DNA of 64,000 bases from JBPRGG01 sp051418075 (GTDB lineage Bacteria > Bacteroidota > Bacteroidia > Cytophagales > Cyclobacteriaceae): NCBI GenBank assembly GCA_051418075.1, contig JBPRGG010000125.1, positions 10,731 through 74,730 on the forward strand, read 5' to 3'. Below, one piece after another: positions 34,240-43,994 of the stretch (positions are counted from its first letter, which is position 1; each line of letters opens with the position of its first letter). The notes under the pieces were generated by a model, which did not search any database, had not been told where the DNA came from, and saw nothing but the letters and a program-made list of their open reading frames with translations. The translations under genes were made by a program, and so were the position numbers.

Positions 34240-36636
34240 TTATTCTTTTTCAGCCGCTTTTAATAACTTTACAATCTCATCAAAACCGTTATCCCGGGCC
34301 CGGTCGATAGCACGGAATCCATCCGTATCTACATAATAGATATCCGCTCCCTGCTCCAGCATCTGTTTGACTTTTTGGATTTCTCCCTGCCAGGCAGCCT
34401 TTAACAGCTCGTTGCCTAACCGACCATCCCCTTTATTGGTTTGGCTGGCCCCAACTTGATACCCGGAAGGTAGTTCATGGAACTTAAGCACGTATGTCAC
34501 CACAGATAAATCTTTACGTTGGGCTATTTGCAAAGGCGTTTCTCCCTGGTTGTCTTTCTGCTCCGGATCCCCTCCAGCCTTTACCAGGGCGCTAACGATA
34601 GGAATATAGCCCAAATCAGCAGCATAATGCAAGGGAGTCCTTCCTTTTGAATCCCTGACATCTAATTCAGCTCCAGCTTCTAACAATAACTTGATGACAT
34701 CATCTTTAACTGTCATCATTTGCTGGTAACCCTGCCAGGCAGCCCAATGTAAAGGGGTTCTGCCCCTGGTATCTTTTGCCTCCAGATCAGCCCCGGCATC
34801 GATCAAATCCTGAATCCTTTGGGTCACTTCTTCCTCTTTTTGACTGTAGGCCGTGTGTGAATTACTCACAGCAGCATGTAATGGGGTCCATCCGTCCCTT
34901 GTGGTGGCATTTAGATCTGGCTGAGCCGCTAAAATTAATTTAAACAGGTCGTACTTTGATTTTTCAGAGTGGGTATTGTTTTTATGATCATTACCTACAA
35001 AAGTAGCTGAGGCCATATGAAAAGGAGTCCATCCATCCTGAGCCGGGGTATTCACATCAGCCCCGGCCTGAAGCAAAAGTTCAGCGGCTTCATAACTTCC
35101 ACCTAAGATTGCATGATGCAAAGCAGTCCAGCCATTATAATTCATGGCCTGTATGTTTCCCTTATTGATTTCCTTTTGAACTTCTTCCAGGAGGTTGATC
35201 TCAGCCATACGACCAATATGGGCACCGGGAGCTTCAGCCGGTTTGGAGAAATCTCCCCACTTCCCCTTGACTGGACCTGCCCAGGATTCGGGCCATTGGT
35301 CGATGGATCTTTTGGTTTTCAATCCTTTATTTGTACCGTGTAAAGTGATCATGCTTTTGCCAGGCATGATGATGGTGGGTTTGGCCAGGCCCAGATCAGG
35401 TTGCTGAACAAATCCCTGTTGTTGGGTAGACTGATAAAACTTAAAACCGGAGGGAGTGTTATCCCCGTTAAAATCCAGTCTCACTTCAGCGTCCTTTTCT
35501 GCCAGGTTGATAAAGACCATAGTCAGGGTACCATCCACCGGATGTTTGTAAGCTGAAACCAATATATTTTCCTGGTCTGAAGTTGCTTCTATGCGTAAAG
35601 CGCCAGGGCGAATGTACTTGTAATAATGTTTGGCTGCATAGAATTTTGGGGAGGTTCGGGGGCCATCCATGAGGGCATATACACTATTTGGTTCTGCCAG
35701 CTGCCAGTAAACCCAGGCGCTGAAGTTTCCTCCTGCCAGATAATCATACATATCGCGGGCCATCATCAGGGCACCCTGCCAATCTGTCTTATGCCCCGAG
35801 GTTTCCGTCATCCATGATTGTCTGTTGTATTTGGCCGTTTGATTTTTCCATTCCTGCACAACTTCATATCCTCCATGACGATGGGTAGCAAAATGCCCAT
35901 TAAAATGTCTGGTTTCAGGATCATCCATGGTTGGCAGAATATAATTGATCATCCGATGGGTAAACATCATATCTTCAGGGATCAGCAGCATGGTATTGAT
36001 TTGCTCCTGTTCAAATTTGTGGCTGATGGTACGCACCGCTTCCTTCAGGTGGTATGGATTATAAATACAGGATTTATAGGGCTCAATAAACAACAACTCA
36101 TTTTGCAGGCTGATGGCACCAATGCTGATATCCCAGTTTTGTTTGGCTGAAATGATAAAGGCAGCCATATTTTCCGCATACTCGTCGTATTGATCCATGC
36201 GTAAATGGCCTCCATAGCGAAGGGATCGCTGGGTTTTGGTAAATTCAGGAGGAGACCAGGTAGAGGCAATGAATCTTTCCACTCCCCGGGTTTTACAAGC
36301 CTGGCCAAATTCCATTCTTTTCTGCATTTCCAGCATATTGATGGCAGGCCAGTTGAAATGATTGGGATCTTCATCATCATTGAAAGTTTCCATGTCCTGA
36401 GGTACTGAAAACCGGATGATCGAAGTGCCCAGATCTTTAATGGCCAGGTCCAAAAAGGCGGAATCCAGGTAATAGTCGGGAAATTCCTTAAAATCCAAAA
36501 TACAGGCCCCGAAACCTTCTATGGTTTGGTAGGTCTGGGATGGATCTATTTTAACTTTCACTGGTGCAGGCTGTCCTTTTAATTCAAAAAGAAAATAAAA
36601 CAAAAGGAGTATTAAAAGATAAATTGGCTTGTTCAT
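34240..36636 (-). CDS. GH30-like glycoside hydrolase fused to ankyrin repeats
   Basis: One uninterrupted 798-residue frame. A signal peptide (residues 1-21) leads to a GH30-type clan GH-A barrel (about 28-345): TIEGFGACILDF, IRFSVPQDMETF, ASTWSPPEFTKT, acid/base Glu180 in SLQNELL and nucleophile Glu278 in WMTETSG. A small beta-domain follows (about 350-435), then a linker. From about 480 to the end there are ankyrin repeats with TPLH-type turns at 537, 584, 627, 667 and 700, plus partly decayed first and last units. GH30 enzymes cleave beta-glucosidic, beta-xylosidic or fucosidic bonds. A C-terminal ankyrin array on a secreted GH30 is unusual and may serve protein or surface attachment. It follows another hydrolase gene by 36 bases. 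Confidence 0.88.
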   Translation of the reverse strand: MNKPIYLLILLLFYFLFELKGQPAPVKVKIDPSQTYQTIEGFGACILDFKEFPDYYLDSAFLDLAIKDLGTSIIRFSVPQDMETFNDDEDPNHFNWPAINMLEMQKRMEFGQACKTRGVERFIASTWSPPEFTKTQRSLRYGGHLRMDQYDEYAENMAAFIISAKQNWDISIGAISLQNELLFIEPYKSCIYNPYHLKEAVRTISHKFEQEQINTMLLIPEDMMFTHRMINYILPTMDDPETRHFNGHFATHRHGGYEVVQEWKNQTAKYNRQSWMTETSGHKTDWQGALMMARDMYDYLAGGNFSAWVYWQLAEPNSVYALMDGPRTSPKFYAAKHYYKYIRPGALRIEATSDQENILVSAYKHPVDGTLTMVFINLAEKDAEVRLDFNGDNTPSGFKFYQSTQQQGFVQQPDLGLAKPTIIMPGKSMITLHGTNKGLKTKRSIDQWPESWAGPVKGKWGDFSKPAEAPGAHIGRMAEINLLEEVQKEINKGNIQAMNYNGWTALHHAILGGSYEAAELLLQAGADVNTPAQDGWTPFHMASATFVGNDHKNNTHSEKSKYDLFKLILAAQPDLNATTRDGWTPLHAAVSNSHTAYSQKEEEVTQRIQDLIDAGADLEAKDTRGRTPLHWAAWQGYQQMMTVKDDVIKLLLEAGAELDVRDSKGRTPLHYAADLGYIPIVSALVKAGGDPEQKDNQGETPLQIAQRKDLSVVTYVLKFHELPSGYQVGASQTNKGDGRLGNELLKAAWQGEIQKVKQMLEQGADIYYVDTDGFRAIDRARDNGFDEIVKLLKAAEKE

Positions 36637-36672
36637 GATCCGATAAATTGAATGATTAATTAAACCCTGTTG

Positions 36673-38046
36673 CTACTTGAATTTAAAACTGGTAACACTT
36701 CTGCCTGGAATAACAAACTCCAATTGATTACTGGTCGGATCAATCACTTCCACCTCCTGATCATAGGCATTTTTCAGGGATGATACTATCTTAGTAGCTT
36801 CATAGCCAGCATTTTCATTTTTGACCAGGATACGCTTTTCCTGATCTGATTTATTGATAATGATTGCAGAAAAAGAGCCATCCTCCAACTGAAAGAAAAG
36901 AGGGAGTAGCTCCTCATCAAGTGTTTGGGAGGCCATATACCGGCTGCGGGGAGGTATAAAATTGGCAAAATGCTTAAAAATAAAGTAAGAGGGAAATTTC
37001 TCTCCATTTTTACTTATCATGGCATTATGGCCCAGTAATGACCAATGGTACATACGGCTGGCCCGGCTCCAGTCTATAGCCCGGTAATAGCTCATGGCAT
37101 AATCCCAGGCAGTTTCCCAGGTTTCAGGTCGTAAATAATGTTGTTTTCCTCCCAGGTTGCATCCATCTTTTAAGGCACAAAAACCTACTTCGGTTGCCCA
37201 TACCGGAAGATCATGTTGCTGAGCAAAATCTTTAATTGCCTCATATTCAATAGGATTAAAACTCCACCAGGTATGATAGGAAATTGCATTCAATCGTTTT
37301 GACAGTTTAGGATCATTTAACAATACTTCCCCCCACTGGGCCGTATTACTGGGACTGTGCAGGTTAGGGCCATGTAACATGACCTCAGTGAAACCATGCT
37401 GGTTTAATTGGTCCAGAATAGCATTTCCAGCCATCTTTAAATGGGTGGCATCTGAATATTTCACTGAAGCATGGATATCTGGTTCATTCTGCACCTCCGT
37501 CACTTTTATATTTACCCCATTTTGCTTCATAAAGGATAGATAAGCCGCAATGGACTCCCCGAGTTCGCTATAGTTTTCCGGAGGGATCACTGCTTTTTCT
37601 CCCGGAGCCAGCCAGTCAGCTGCACCCCAAATACCTAATTCCACATCAATGCCGCGATCGGTTAAAAACCGGGCATAGGCCAGGTCATGGTTTTTAATGG
37701 TGTAATTAGGGTCAAATGCATCCGGGTTGATCTGATCAGGGTCCTGATTGTCATTTTCTGGTTCCCAATGGCTGAACCAGGAAGCCAGCCGGATGTATTG
37801 CACATCCAGCTCATCAAATACATATTTTACCTGATCCCAATTCCAACCTACCCCATTTGCAATAGGGAAAGCATAGCTGTTGGCACCGATCCCATCCATG
37901 GTTTGTAAAAGCTGATCAGGATTTATATTAATTGTAACTGGTTCCAGGTTGAATTCTGGAGGCGTGGAATCAGCCTGTTCCGGCTCTTCTGATCCACAGG
38001 ACAATATTAATATGGCAGTTAATATGAAGATATACTTATTTTGCAT
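36673..38046 (-). CDS. clan GH-A glycoside hydrolase lipoprotein (GH30/GH39-like)
   Basis: The 457-residue lipoprotein (lipobox LILSC, Cys17) has a TIM-barrel hydrolase with QTMDGIGANSYAFP, YIRLASWFSHWEP, LGIWGAADWLAPG, acid/base Glu188 in EVQNEPD and nucleophile Glu286 in WATEVGF. A terminal beta-sandwich ends VIPGRSVTSFKFK, as in GH30-like enzymes. It is anchored to a membrane facing the periplasm or cell surface. It lies 18 bases after the next hydrolase gene and 36 bases before the GH30-ankyrin gene, so the three form one operon. Exact CAZy family and substrate are uncertain. Confidence 0.82.
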   Translation of the reverse strand: MQNKYIFILTAILILSCGSEEPEQADSTPPEFNLEPVTININPDQLLQTMDGIGANSYAFPIANGVGWNWDQVKYVFDELDVQYIRLASWFSHWEPENDNQDPDQINPDAFDPNYTIKNHDLAYARFLTDRGIDVELGIWGAADWLAPGEKAVIPPENYSELGESIAAYLSFMKQNGVNIKVTEVQNEPDIHASVKYSDATHLKMAGNAILDQLNQHGFTEVMLHGPNLHSPSNTAQWGEVLLNDPKLSKRLNAISYHTWWSFNPIEYEAIKDFAQQHDLPVWATEVGFCALKDGCNLGGKQHYLRPETWETAWDYAMSYYRAIDWSRASRMYHWSLLGHNAMISKNGEKFPSYFIFKHFANFIPPRSRYMASQTLDEELLPLFFQLEDGSFSAIIINKSDQEKRILVKNENAGYEATKIVSSLKNAYDQEVEVIDPTSNQLEFVIPGRSVTSFKFK

Positions 38047-38064
38047 AATATTTTGGTTAAGGAT

Positions 38065-40254
38065 TTAATCAAATACTACTTCATAATATATGGTTTGATG
38101 TTTTGCCCCATCCAGATTTATTTTACTCCGGTCTATTTTAAATTGCTGTTGTGTTCTGCGACCGGCATGATCCAGCACGTGAATGGTGCCAGATTTAACT
38201 GAGGGCAATTGAATTATAGCTTTCACAGGTTCCATCAATAGGGGCGCGGTTCCGGGTTCAATAAGTTCTGTTTTGTCCTGGTTGTACTTCATGTTGGTAT
38301 TCCTGGCCCTGGCCACTGTGGTGATCAACCAGCGATTACTATCTTCCAGGGATTTTTGAGGATCCAGACTATTGATAAAAACCACTGCAAAAGGATTTTC
38401 AAAACCAATGCTGATATGACCGGTTTTTTGCTGACCGGATGAGAAACCAACCAGGGCTTTGGTGCCGGCAGTATTTACAGTAAAGAATCCCTGGTTTTGG
38501 TAATTCCATTCCAGCTGACCTGTATTGGAACGTATGATTTTCTTATCAATGTCCCAGTAATTTTTCAGGTCAGGCCTGGTTGTTTCCTGGTATTCCGCTG
38601 AGAATTCCACTGGAAATAATCCAATAGCCAAAGCTTCTGAAGGAATGGTCCCATCAAAGCTTTTCACGTCGTAATCCTGTACTACTGTTTCGTAAAAACC
38701 TAATTTTCCCTGTTTTAGGCTGGGAAAATGTACTTTTCTGTTGGTAATGGTGTTTCCCTTCACTACATCTCCACGATACAGCATCTGCGTAAGGGCCGGA
38801 TAAAGCCCCATTTGCAGGGGAGAATCAGCATTGTAAACCCCATGGTTTTCTGAATCGATGGTACGGCTGATATGTGGATGGTTGGAGGCAAAGGAATATG
38901 AGGCATCCCAACCTTGTAATCCCATGCCATAGACTGCAACAATGGGCGATGCTTCTGCTGTCCATTCTGTGGGTACCAGGCTCATCCATTCGGAGAAAGC
39001 AAATGGGCGATCACTCACCATTTGCATGCCAGTGCTTAATAAGCCGGAACCTGGTTTAGCCAGCATAGATACATTTTTCACTTTACCTGGCACTAAGCGA
39101 TGCCCGGTTCCTCCGGCATAGTAATTATGCCGGTCAATGATCCCGGCCAGATAATCGCTGTGCAGGTTATAAAAATGGGTAATTCCACTGCCAGCTTGCC
39201 AGCAGGATCCCACAATGGGTCCCTTATAGCCGGTTTCCCGGATGGCCCGGATAAATTTTTTATAAAACTTGATTTGGGTTTGATACAGAAACTCTCCTTT
39301 ATCCAGATAATGTTGTTTTATAGGTCGATTTTCCCGTCGGGCAGATTCATATTCCGCAGAAAACCAACTGTGACTGGGATGAGGATAAATGTTCTCCTTT
39401 TCCAGGTGTTCACCCGGTTCCAGCCCCTCATTATTCCAGGCTGCTACCAATGCCTGGTGAGAGCCATATTTCTGTTTAAGCCAATTGGTAAATAACTGGC
39501 AAAGTAATTTGCGGTAGGTAGGCGTTTGTTCCAGGGAAGCTTCCATGGCTCCCCAGAAGATATTATCTTCGTTTTGAAGTTCAATGAAATTGAGGGCTGG
39601 ATCATCAGCATATTTTAAACCGGTATATGGATTCACATGGTTCAGCATATTCACTGTCAGCTCAATATTCAGATCCTGCAGGTCGGGGGCAAAATTGACC
39701 AGACTGGATGTGGCACCATTGAGGTGTGCCCAGGGAAATTCAGTGCTGGTGACTTCCTCATAATTTAGCAGACGATCCTGATCACCTGGCTTTGGCTTAT
39801 GACCATAAATGTGGGACCAGCCATAATAAATCCCTTTTTCTCTTAAGCCAGCATGAAAATAATCCATCTTGTCAAACAGATCAGGATCGATCCGGGTGGA
39901 AACATTTCCAGTGATCCCATGACTGGAAAATTTATGGAAACGAACCGCATTTACTCCGTATTTGGCTAAATATTTGGTCCACTGGTCCACAGTGGATTTA
40001 TCAGAATAGGGCAGTGAAGAACAGATATTTACTCCCCAGAATTTGACAGGAGTGCCATCCTCAAAAGTAAACTGATCCTGCTGGATTTGCACAGATCCAT
40101 GTTTTCCTGCCGGAGCATCCAGCCAGTGACTCATATCAATGACGCTGGAAGAAAAATCTTCCTGAGGATCAAATATAAACCAATCCTGCAGCGGCTGAGC
40201 CAATATAAATTCATGGCTTAACAATAGAAGAGCTATTAGAAGGTGTTTTTTCAT
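38065..40254 (-). CDS. secreted clan GH-A glycoside hydrolase
   Basis: About 729 residues from ATG 40254; an in-frame TTG at 40269 lies 5 codons earlier but would only lengthen the leader. The signal peptide ends in FILAQ. The barrel has FWGVNICSSLPYSD, GVNAVRFHKF, HLNGATSS, acid/base Glu229 in IELQNEDNIFWG and nucleophile Glu422 in FAFSEWMSL, both at strand ends as in GH5/GH42/GH50-like enzymes. Beta-sandwich domains fill the remainder. It is the first gene of the three-hydrolase operon. I do not recognise the exact family. Confidence 0.8.
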   Translation of the reverse strand: MKKHLLIALLLLSHEFILAQPLQDWFIFDPQEDFSSSVIDMSHWLDAPAGKHGSVQIQQDQFTFEDGTPVKFWGVNICSSLPYSDKSTVDQWTKYLAKYGVNAVRFHKFSSHGITGNVSTRIDPDLFDKMDYFHAGLREKGIYYGWSHIYGHKPKPGDQDRLLNYEEVTSTEFPWAHLNGATSSLVNFAPDLQDLNIELTVNMLNHVNPYTGLKYADDPALNFIELQNEDNIFWGAMEASLEQTPTYRKLLCQLFTNWLKQKYGSHQALVAAWNNEGLEPGEHLEKENIYPHPSHSWFSAEYESARRENRPIKQHYLDKGEFLYQTQIKFYKKFIRAIRETGYKGPIVGSCWQAGSGITHFYNLHSDYLAGIIDRHNYYAGGTGHRLVPGKVKNVSMLAKPGSGLLSTGMQMVSDRPFAFSEWMSLVPTEWTAEASPIVAVYGMGLQGWDASYSFASNHPHISRTIDSENHGVYNADSPLQMGLYPALTQMLYRGDVVKGNTITNRKVHFPSLKQGKLGFYETVVQDYDVKSFDGTIPSEALAIGLFPVEFSAEYQETTRPDLKNYWDIDKKIIRSNTGQLEWNYQNQGFFTVNTAGTKALVGFSSGQQKTGHISIGFENPFAVVFINSLDPQKSLEDSNRWLITTVARARNTNMKYNQDKTELIEPGTAPLLMEPVKAIIQLPSVKSGTIHVLDHAGRRTQQQFKIDRSKINLDGAKHQTIYYEVVFD

Positions 40255-40939
40255 AGAACCTGTTTTCAATTTGGCGACATTGCCTTGTCAACTGCCAAAT
40301 TAAAACTTTTTTAATATTACAGAGGTGTTTTGACAACAATCGTCTTGTAAAAGTATGGTTTTTTTACCGCTTATTATAGCTCATTTTGGTCGTGAGAATT
40401 TTAAAAATGAAGCATAGATTTTAGGTCAAAAAAAGGGGAAAACAACTAAGGTTCAGGTAAATTTTAGTTCTTCTCTTAAATATACCAATGGTAGTTGCCT
40501 TCTGATTCGGTGAGTCGATCAAAGTGTCATTCAGCGAATGCTCAGGAAAGTTCGTCATTGTAACGTCAGGAGAAATCTATCGGAGCTAAGGTAGCTGGTT
40601 CTATAAGCAGCATGAGCTTGATTCATGAAGATACAGTTGACTGCATTTAAGTATGCATTCTACTTTACTTCGTCTTTTGTCGGCCAACTGGCTGACAGGA
40701 CCTGCTTTATTTACTCTCAACAAACACCTGCTTGTAAAGGCAGAGGCACCAGTCACTTTAGAGGATGAGACCATACCTGATCTCTGTTCAGCCGTCAGTC
40801 TGCCGTCGGCAGTCAAAAAATATCGGCAGTTTGTTGTCCACGGTCGGAGAATAAAGAATGTAATAAAAGAGGCTGTCTTCATGAATGGAACATGTTTTTA
40901 TCCAATATTCCAAACATTAAAAACAGCCACTTTAAAAAA
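40255..40939. other. intergenic region with degenerate short repeats, no gene supported
   Basis: Nearly 700 bases with no convincing gene. Overlapping open frames of about 95-103 codons exist on both strands but have no family features and one is the mirror of the other. The left half is AT-rich and should contain the promoter of the hydrolase operon. At 40788-40847 a GC-richer stretch shows a degenerate roughly 7-base periodicity (see separate entry). Confidence 0.45.
40788..40847. repeat. degenerate heptamer-type repeat tract
   Basis: On the minus strand the tract reads as units like GACAACA, AACTGCC, GACTGCC, GACGGCA, GACTGAC. It includes the near-palindrome CTGCCGTCGGCAG (40800-40812). 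The units are imperfect and the tract is interrupted by an A/T run. Confidence 0.4.
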
Positions 40940-42217
40940 TTATTCTGGTAGTTTTACGCTTTGATACATCATGGTAGAATAATGAGGAATCGCTAACGGT
41001 CCACCAATACAATGGATGTATTCATCCACAAAAGATTGGGTGGGGCCCATATACCCTTCAATATCCTTTAACTCCACATTGGTTTCCTTACGGGCTATAT
41101 TTTCCAAATCTGTTAATCCGGTCACAAAATTTCCGGTTCCGCTTTTTTGCAGAACCACAGACTTTCTGGTTTCTCCGGCAGCCAGGGCATCTACCGCGCT
41201 ATAGCCAACCATATAAGCCTCAGAAGCATCGGATTTAGACATGGCATAGCTTCGCTGGATGTGCTGAGGTACCAGGGCTGCTTCCTTGATCTTGGCAACG
41301 GCATCTACATTCAGCTCTTTATTGATCGTTTGAGCCAGGAAGATGGCTGGCTGGAATGAATCTGCCCGTCCATGTTGTATATTTCCATGTGGATCCAGGG
41401 TAACTTCTCCATAGGCCATGGCAATGGATTTACCGGTAGCTTTATCTGTTAAATCTTCCTGTACTACGATGGTAGCTTCTCCATACTGGCTGATAACATT
41501 GCTCACATCAGACAGAAATTGATCCTTATCAAACAACATTTCTTTGCTTAAGATGATATGCGGTGCCCGCCCTGGTATCATCACGCCCCTGGGGTCAACC
41601 CGGGCAAAGGCCGTAGCCTGAGCCAGCCATCCGGCTTTTCTTCCCATGACCTGATAGATTACGACCGGAGCATGCAAAGTACCCATGCGGCCATCTTTTA
41701 ATTTGCCTTTCATTTTATAGGATGAAAAATCACTGACAACATTTTTTATGGCAATGGCATTGTATAAAGCAGCTGAACCAAAACCGGGACAGTGGTGGGT
41801 AACCGGGAGGTCATTGTCCACCGTTTTGATGGCATGAATGGCCTTGATGTCCGAAACTTCAGTTAAACTTTTCAGCTGATCAGAAGAGTCATTACCTCCG
41901 ATATAAACGATTGCATCCACCTTCAGTTTGGCCAGATTTCTGGAAATGATCTCCAATTGCTCTTTGCCAGGCTTTATCCGGGTGGCTCCTAGTCCGGATC
42001 CAGGTCCGTTATAAATAAACTGGGTGGGGTCAATACCACTCAGGTTTACAATGTTACCTTCAATATCAGCGTGAAGAATGCCTTCAAAACCGTTTTTAGC
42101 GCCATATACTTCTATGCCTTTGGCCCGGGCTGAGGTAAGAATACCATCTACCGACCAATCGATCACAGGGGTGGGGCCTCCTGACTGCCCAACTATTATT
42201 CTTTTAATATTAGCCAT
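40940..42217 (-). CDS. PPi-dependent 6-phosphofructokinase
   Basis: The 425-residue enzyme phosphorylates fructose 6-phosphate in glycolysis. The phosphofructokinase fold is clear: GQSGGPTPVIDWS at the N-terminus, GGND (residues 107-110), KTVDND (131-136) and MGRKAGWLA. ATP-dependent enzymes have Gly at the position of the GGND Asp and Gly-Thr before the catalytic IDND; the Asp and the Lys before TVDND mark pyrophosphate as phosphoryl donor, and make the step reversible. The length also fits the PPi group. The gene stands alone. Confidence 0.88.
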   Translation of the reverse strand: MANIKRIIVGQSGGPTPVIDWSVDGILTSARAKGIEVYGAKNGFEGILHADIEGNIVNLSGIDPTQFIYNGPGSGLGATRIKPGKEQLEIISRNLAKLKVDAIVYIGGNDSSDQLKSLTEVSDIKAIHAIKTVDNDLPVTHHCPGFGSAALYNAIAIKNVVSDFSSYKMKGKLKDGRMGTLHAPVVIYQVMGRKAGWLAQATAFARVDPRGVMIPGRAPHIILSKEMLFDKDQFLSDVSNVISQYGEATIVVQEDLTDKATGKSIAMAYGEVTLDPHGNIQHGRADSFQPAIFLAQTINKELNVDAVAKIKEAALVPQHIQRSYAMSKSDASEAYMVGYSAVDALAAGETRKSVVLQKSGTGNFVTGLTDLENIARKETNVELKDIEGYMGPTQSFVDEYIHCIGGPLAIPHYSTMMYQSVKLPE

Positions 42218-42406
42218 TGTCTGTTAAGATTTAAAAATGAATGATTAAATTTTCGCCCCAAAGATAATAGAATATTTTATATCTGTTAAGGGATTTAGGT
42301 GGTTAAGTTGCCCTATCCAGCCAGGTTTAATATTAGGATAATTTGTATCATTTGACTGTTTTAATTCTTCCGGAGCAGTTCTGCCAATATGAGCCTGAAA
42401 ATTGAA

Positions 42407-43075
42407 TCAACGATCAGTCCTGGAGTTTTCTTGATTAAAGGATTCCACTTCCAGCTCTTTTTCCGGTTTGGCATAAGACATTCTGGCCAACTTTCGGGGA
42501 ATCAGGTAAGTATCCAGACCACTTAAGGCTACAGTTCCCATGGCTTCCAGGTCCACGAATCCATCATTTTGTATCACCTGATCAGGCAGCATAATATATT
42601 GGACCTGCCCGATTACCAGGATGGTATCATTGGCTTTTATATGCTGTTCTTCACAAATTTTCATCCCTATCTTTATTTTACTCTCTTTTACAAAAGGAGC
42701 GGGAAAATCCTTAATGAATTCTGGAGTGAATCCACATACTTCAAATTCTGAAACCTCCGGAGGATATTTGGCTGATGTTTGATGAGCCTGCTCCAGGTAT
42801 TCCTGATGAAGGTGGTTGATGGTGTAATAACCAGTTTTTTTAATATTGAGGTAAGTGTGCCTGGGTACTATTGTGGGTCGGGTAATAAAACCAATTAAGG
42901 GAGGGTTTGATCCCAGATGGACCACTGAACTGAAAATGGCAAGATTCAGATTTTGATCCTGGTCTATAGTGCCAATCAGGTTGGCGCTTTTGTAACCTGT
43001 AATGACATTGATCAGGTTTAGCCTTGGAATTTTAGGCATTTGCTGGATATCTTTTAAAGAAAGAAGTTTATGCAT
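42407..43075 (-). CDS. flavin reductase family protein (FMN-binding split barrel)
   Basis: The 222-residue protein has the flavin-reductase-like split barrel: KIPRLNLINVITGYKSANLIGT, NLAIFSSVVHLGSNPPLIGFITRP, then TYLNIKKTGYYTINHL and VIGQVQYIMLP. These form the FMN site; the 'S-x-x-x-x-x-PPL-x-G' block is typical. It could supply reduced flavin to a monooxygenase or act on another acceptor. No partner oxygenase is adjacent. Cytoplasmic. The last 20 residues are charged and probably disordered. Confidence 0.82.
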   Translation of the reverse strand: MHKLLSLKDIQQMPKIPRLNLINVITGYKSANLIGTIDQDQNLNLAIFSSVVHLGSNPPLIGFITRPTIVPRHTYLNIKKTGYYTINHLHQEYLEQAHQTSAKYPPEVSEFEVCGFTPEFIKDFPAPFVKESKIKIGMKICEEQHIKANDTILVIGQVQYIMLPDQVIQNDGFVDLEAMGTVALSGLDTYLIPRKLARMSYAKPEKELEVESFNQENSRTDR

Positions 43076-43144
43076 ATTTTTTTACAGGCATAACCGAATG
43101 AAAATCTTTTGTGTTTTAAATTTATCAATTAAATAAACAATGAA

Positions 43145-43990
43145 TTAGAAATCATAAAACAGTCCACCTACCAGATTGGGATTAGCCAGAATGTTTTTAC
43201 CATAAAATGCGCCTCCGAACGATAATGAAATTCCCCATTTTTCAGTCATCATATAATTAATTTCAGGCGTTACAGCCAGGAACTCTACATTATTATTAAA
43301 TACCCCATTGATTGGTAATAATTCATCGTTGCCATTCATTAATGGTTTGACTCCGTAGAACCTTAGTACCCCAATAAATTTGCCGGGGGTAAACCCAATT
43401 TCCAGTCCGTACCTGATCTCATCTGAGAAATTGTTGGTTCTGTTGTTGAATCCTATTAAGCCGGACAAGTAAAAGTTTTGAGGATAAAAGGAATGACTGG
43501 CTTCCAGGGTAAGCATTTGGTTGAATTCCCCATCGCCGGTTTGAAGTAATCCGGTTCTTCCTCCGCCATTGGTTCCCAGGGGTAAGCCTAAGGTCAGGCT
43601 GGCACTTAAAACGAGGGGTTTCTGCTGAATCAGACCATATTTAAAGGTAAGATCAGCGTCACCTAATGAGTTGAGGTGGTCACCTTCTTCTATTAATTCT
43701 CCCTCCGGAGTTTCTTTGCGATTAAGGGTTGCCCGGCTGAAAAAGGGAAAATAGGCAATAACGGTAAATCTGTCTGTGATTCCTAACTCTCCGTAAATGC
43801 TGCTGGAATAGATCCCTGTGGTAGTAATGTCTACCAGGTCACCGGCAGGTGAGAAGAACTGGTCAGATAACAGCATGCTTTGGCTTAATTTGACAAAACC
43901 GGAACCTTTTTCGGGAGTCCAGCCACCTCCAGCAAATAATTGGCCGGTAATCATGATAAATAATATACTCAGGAATAATATCTGTTTCAT
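43145..43990 (-). CDS. outer-membrane beta-barrel-like protein of unknown function
   Basis: The 281-residue product has a signal peptide (MKQILFLSILFIMITGQLFAGG). A series of amphipathic strands with aromatic girdles follows (FVKLSQSMLLSDQF, IYGELGITDRFTVIAYFPFF, DADLTFKYGLI, ..., NLVGGLFYDF with terminal Phe). This looks like a transporter-type outer membrane barrel of about 12 strands. It begins four bases after the stop of the DM13 lipoprotein gene, so the two are co-transcribed and possibly work together. Confidence 0.68.
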   Translation of the reverse strand: MKQILFLSILFIMITGQLFAGGGWTPEKGSGFVKLSQSMLLSDQFFSPAGDLVDITTTGIYSSSIYGELGITDRFTVIAYFPFFSRATLNRKETPEGELIEEGDHLNSLGDADLTFKYGLIQQKPLVLSASLTLGLPLGTNGGGRTGLLQTGDGEFNQMLTLEASHSFYPQNFYLSGLIGFNNRTNNFSDEIRYGLEIGFTPGKFIGVLRFYGVKPLMNGNDELLPINGVFNNNVEFLAVTPEINYMMTEKWGISLSFGGAFYGKNILANPNLVGGLFYDF

Positions 43991-43994
43991 GGAT

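Noticed and set aside
40601..40964. Overlapping open frames of about 95-103 codons on both strands
   Set aside because: No family features, no signal or membrane pattern, composition unlike neighbours, and each is the mirror of the other over a degenerate repeat tract.
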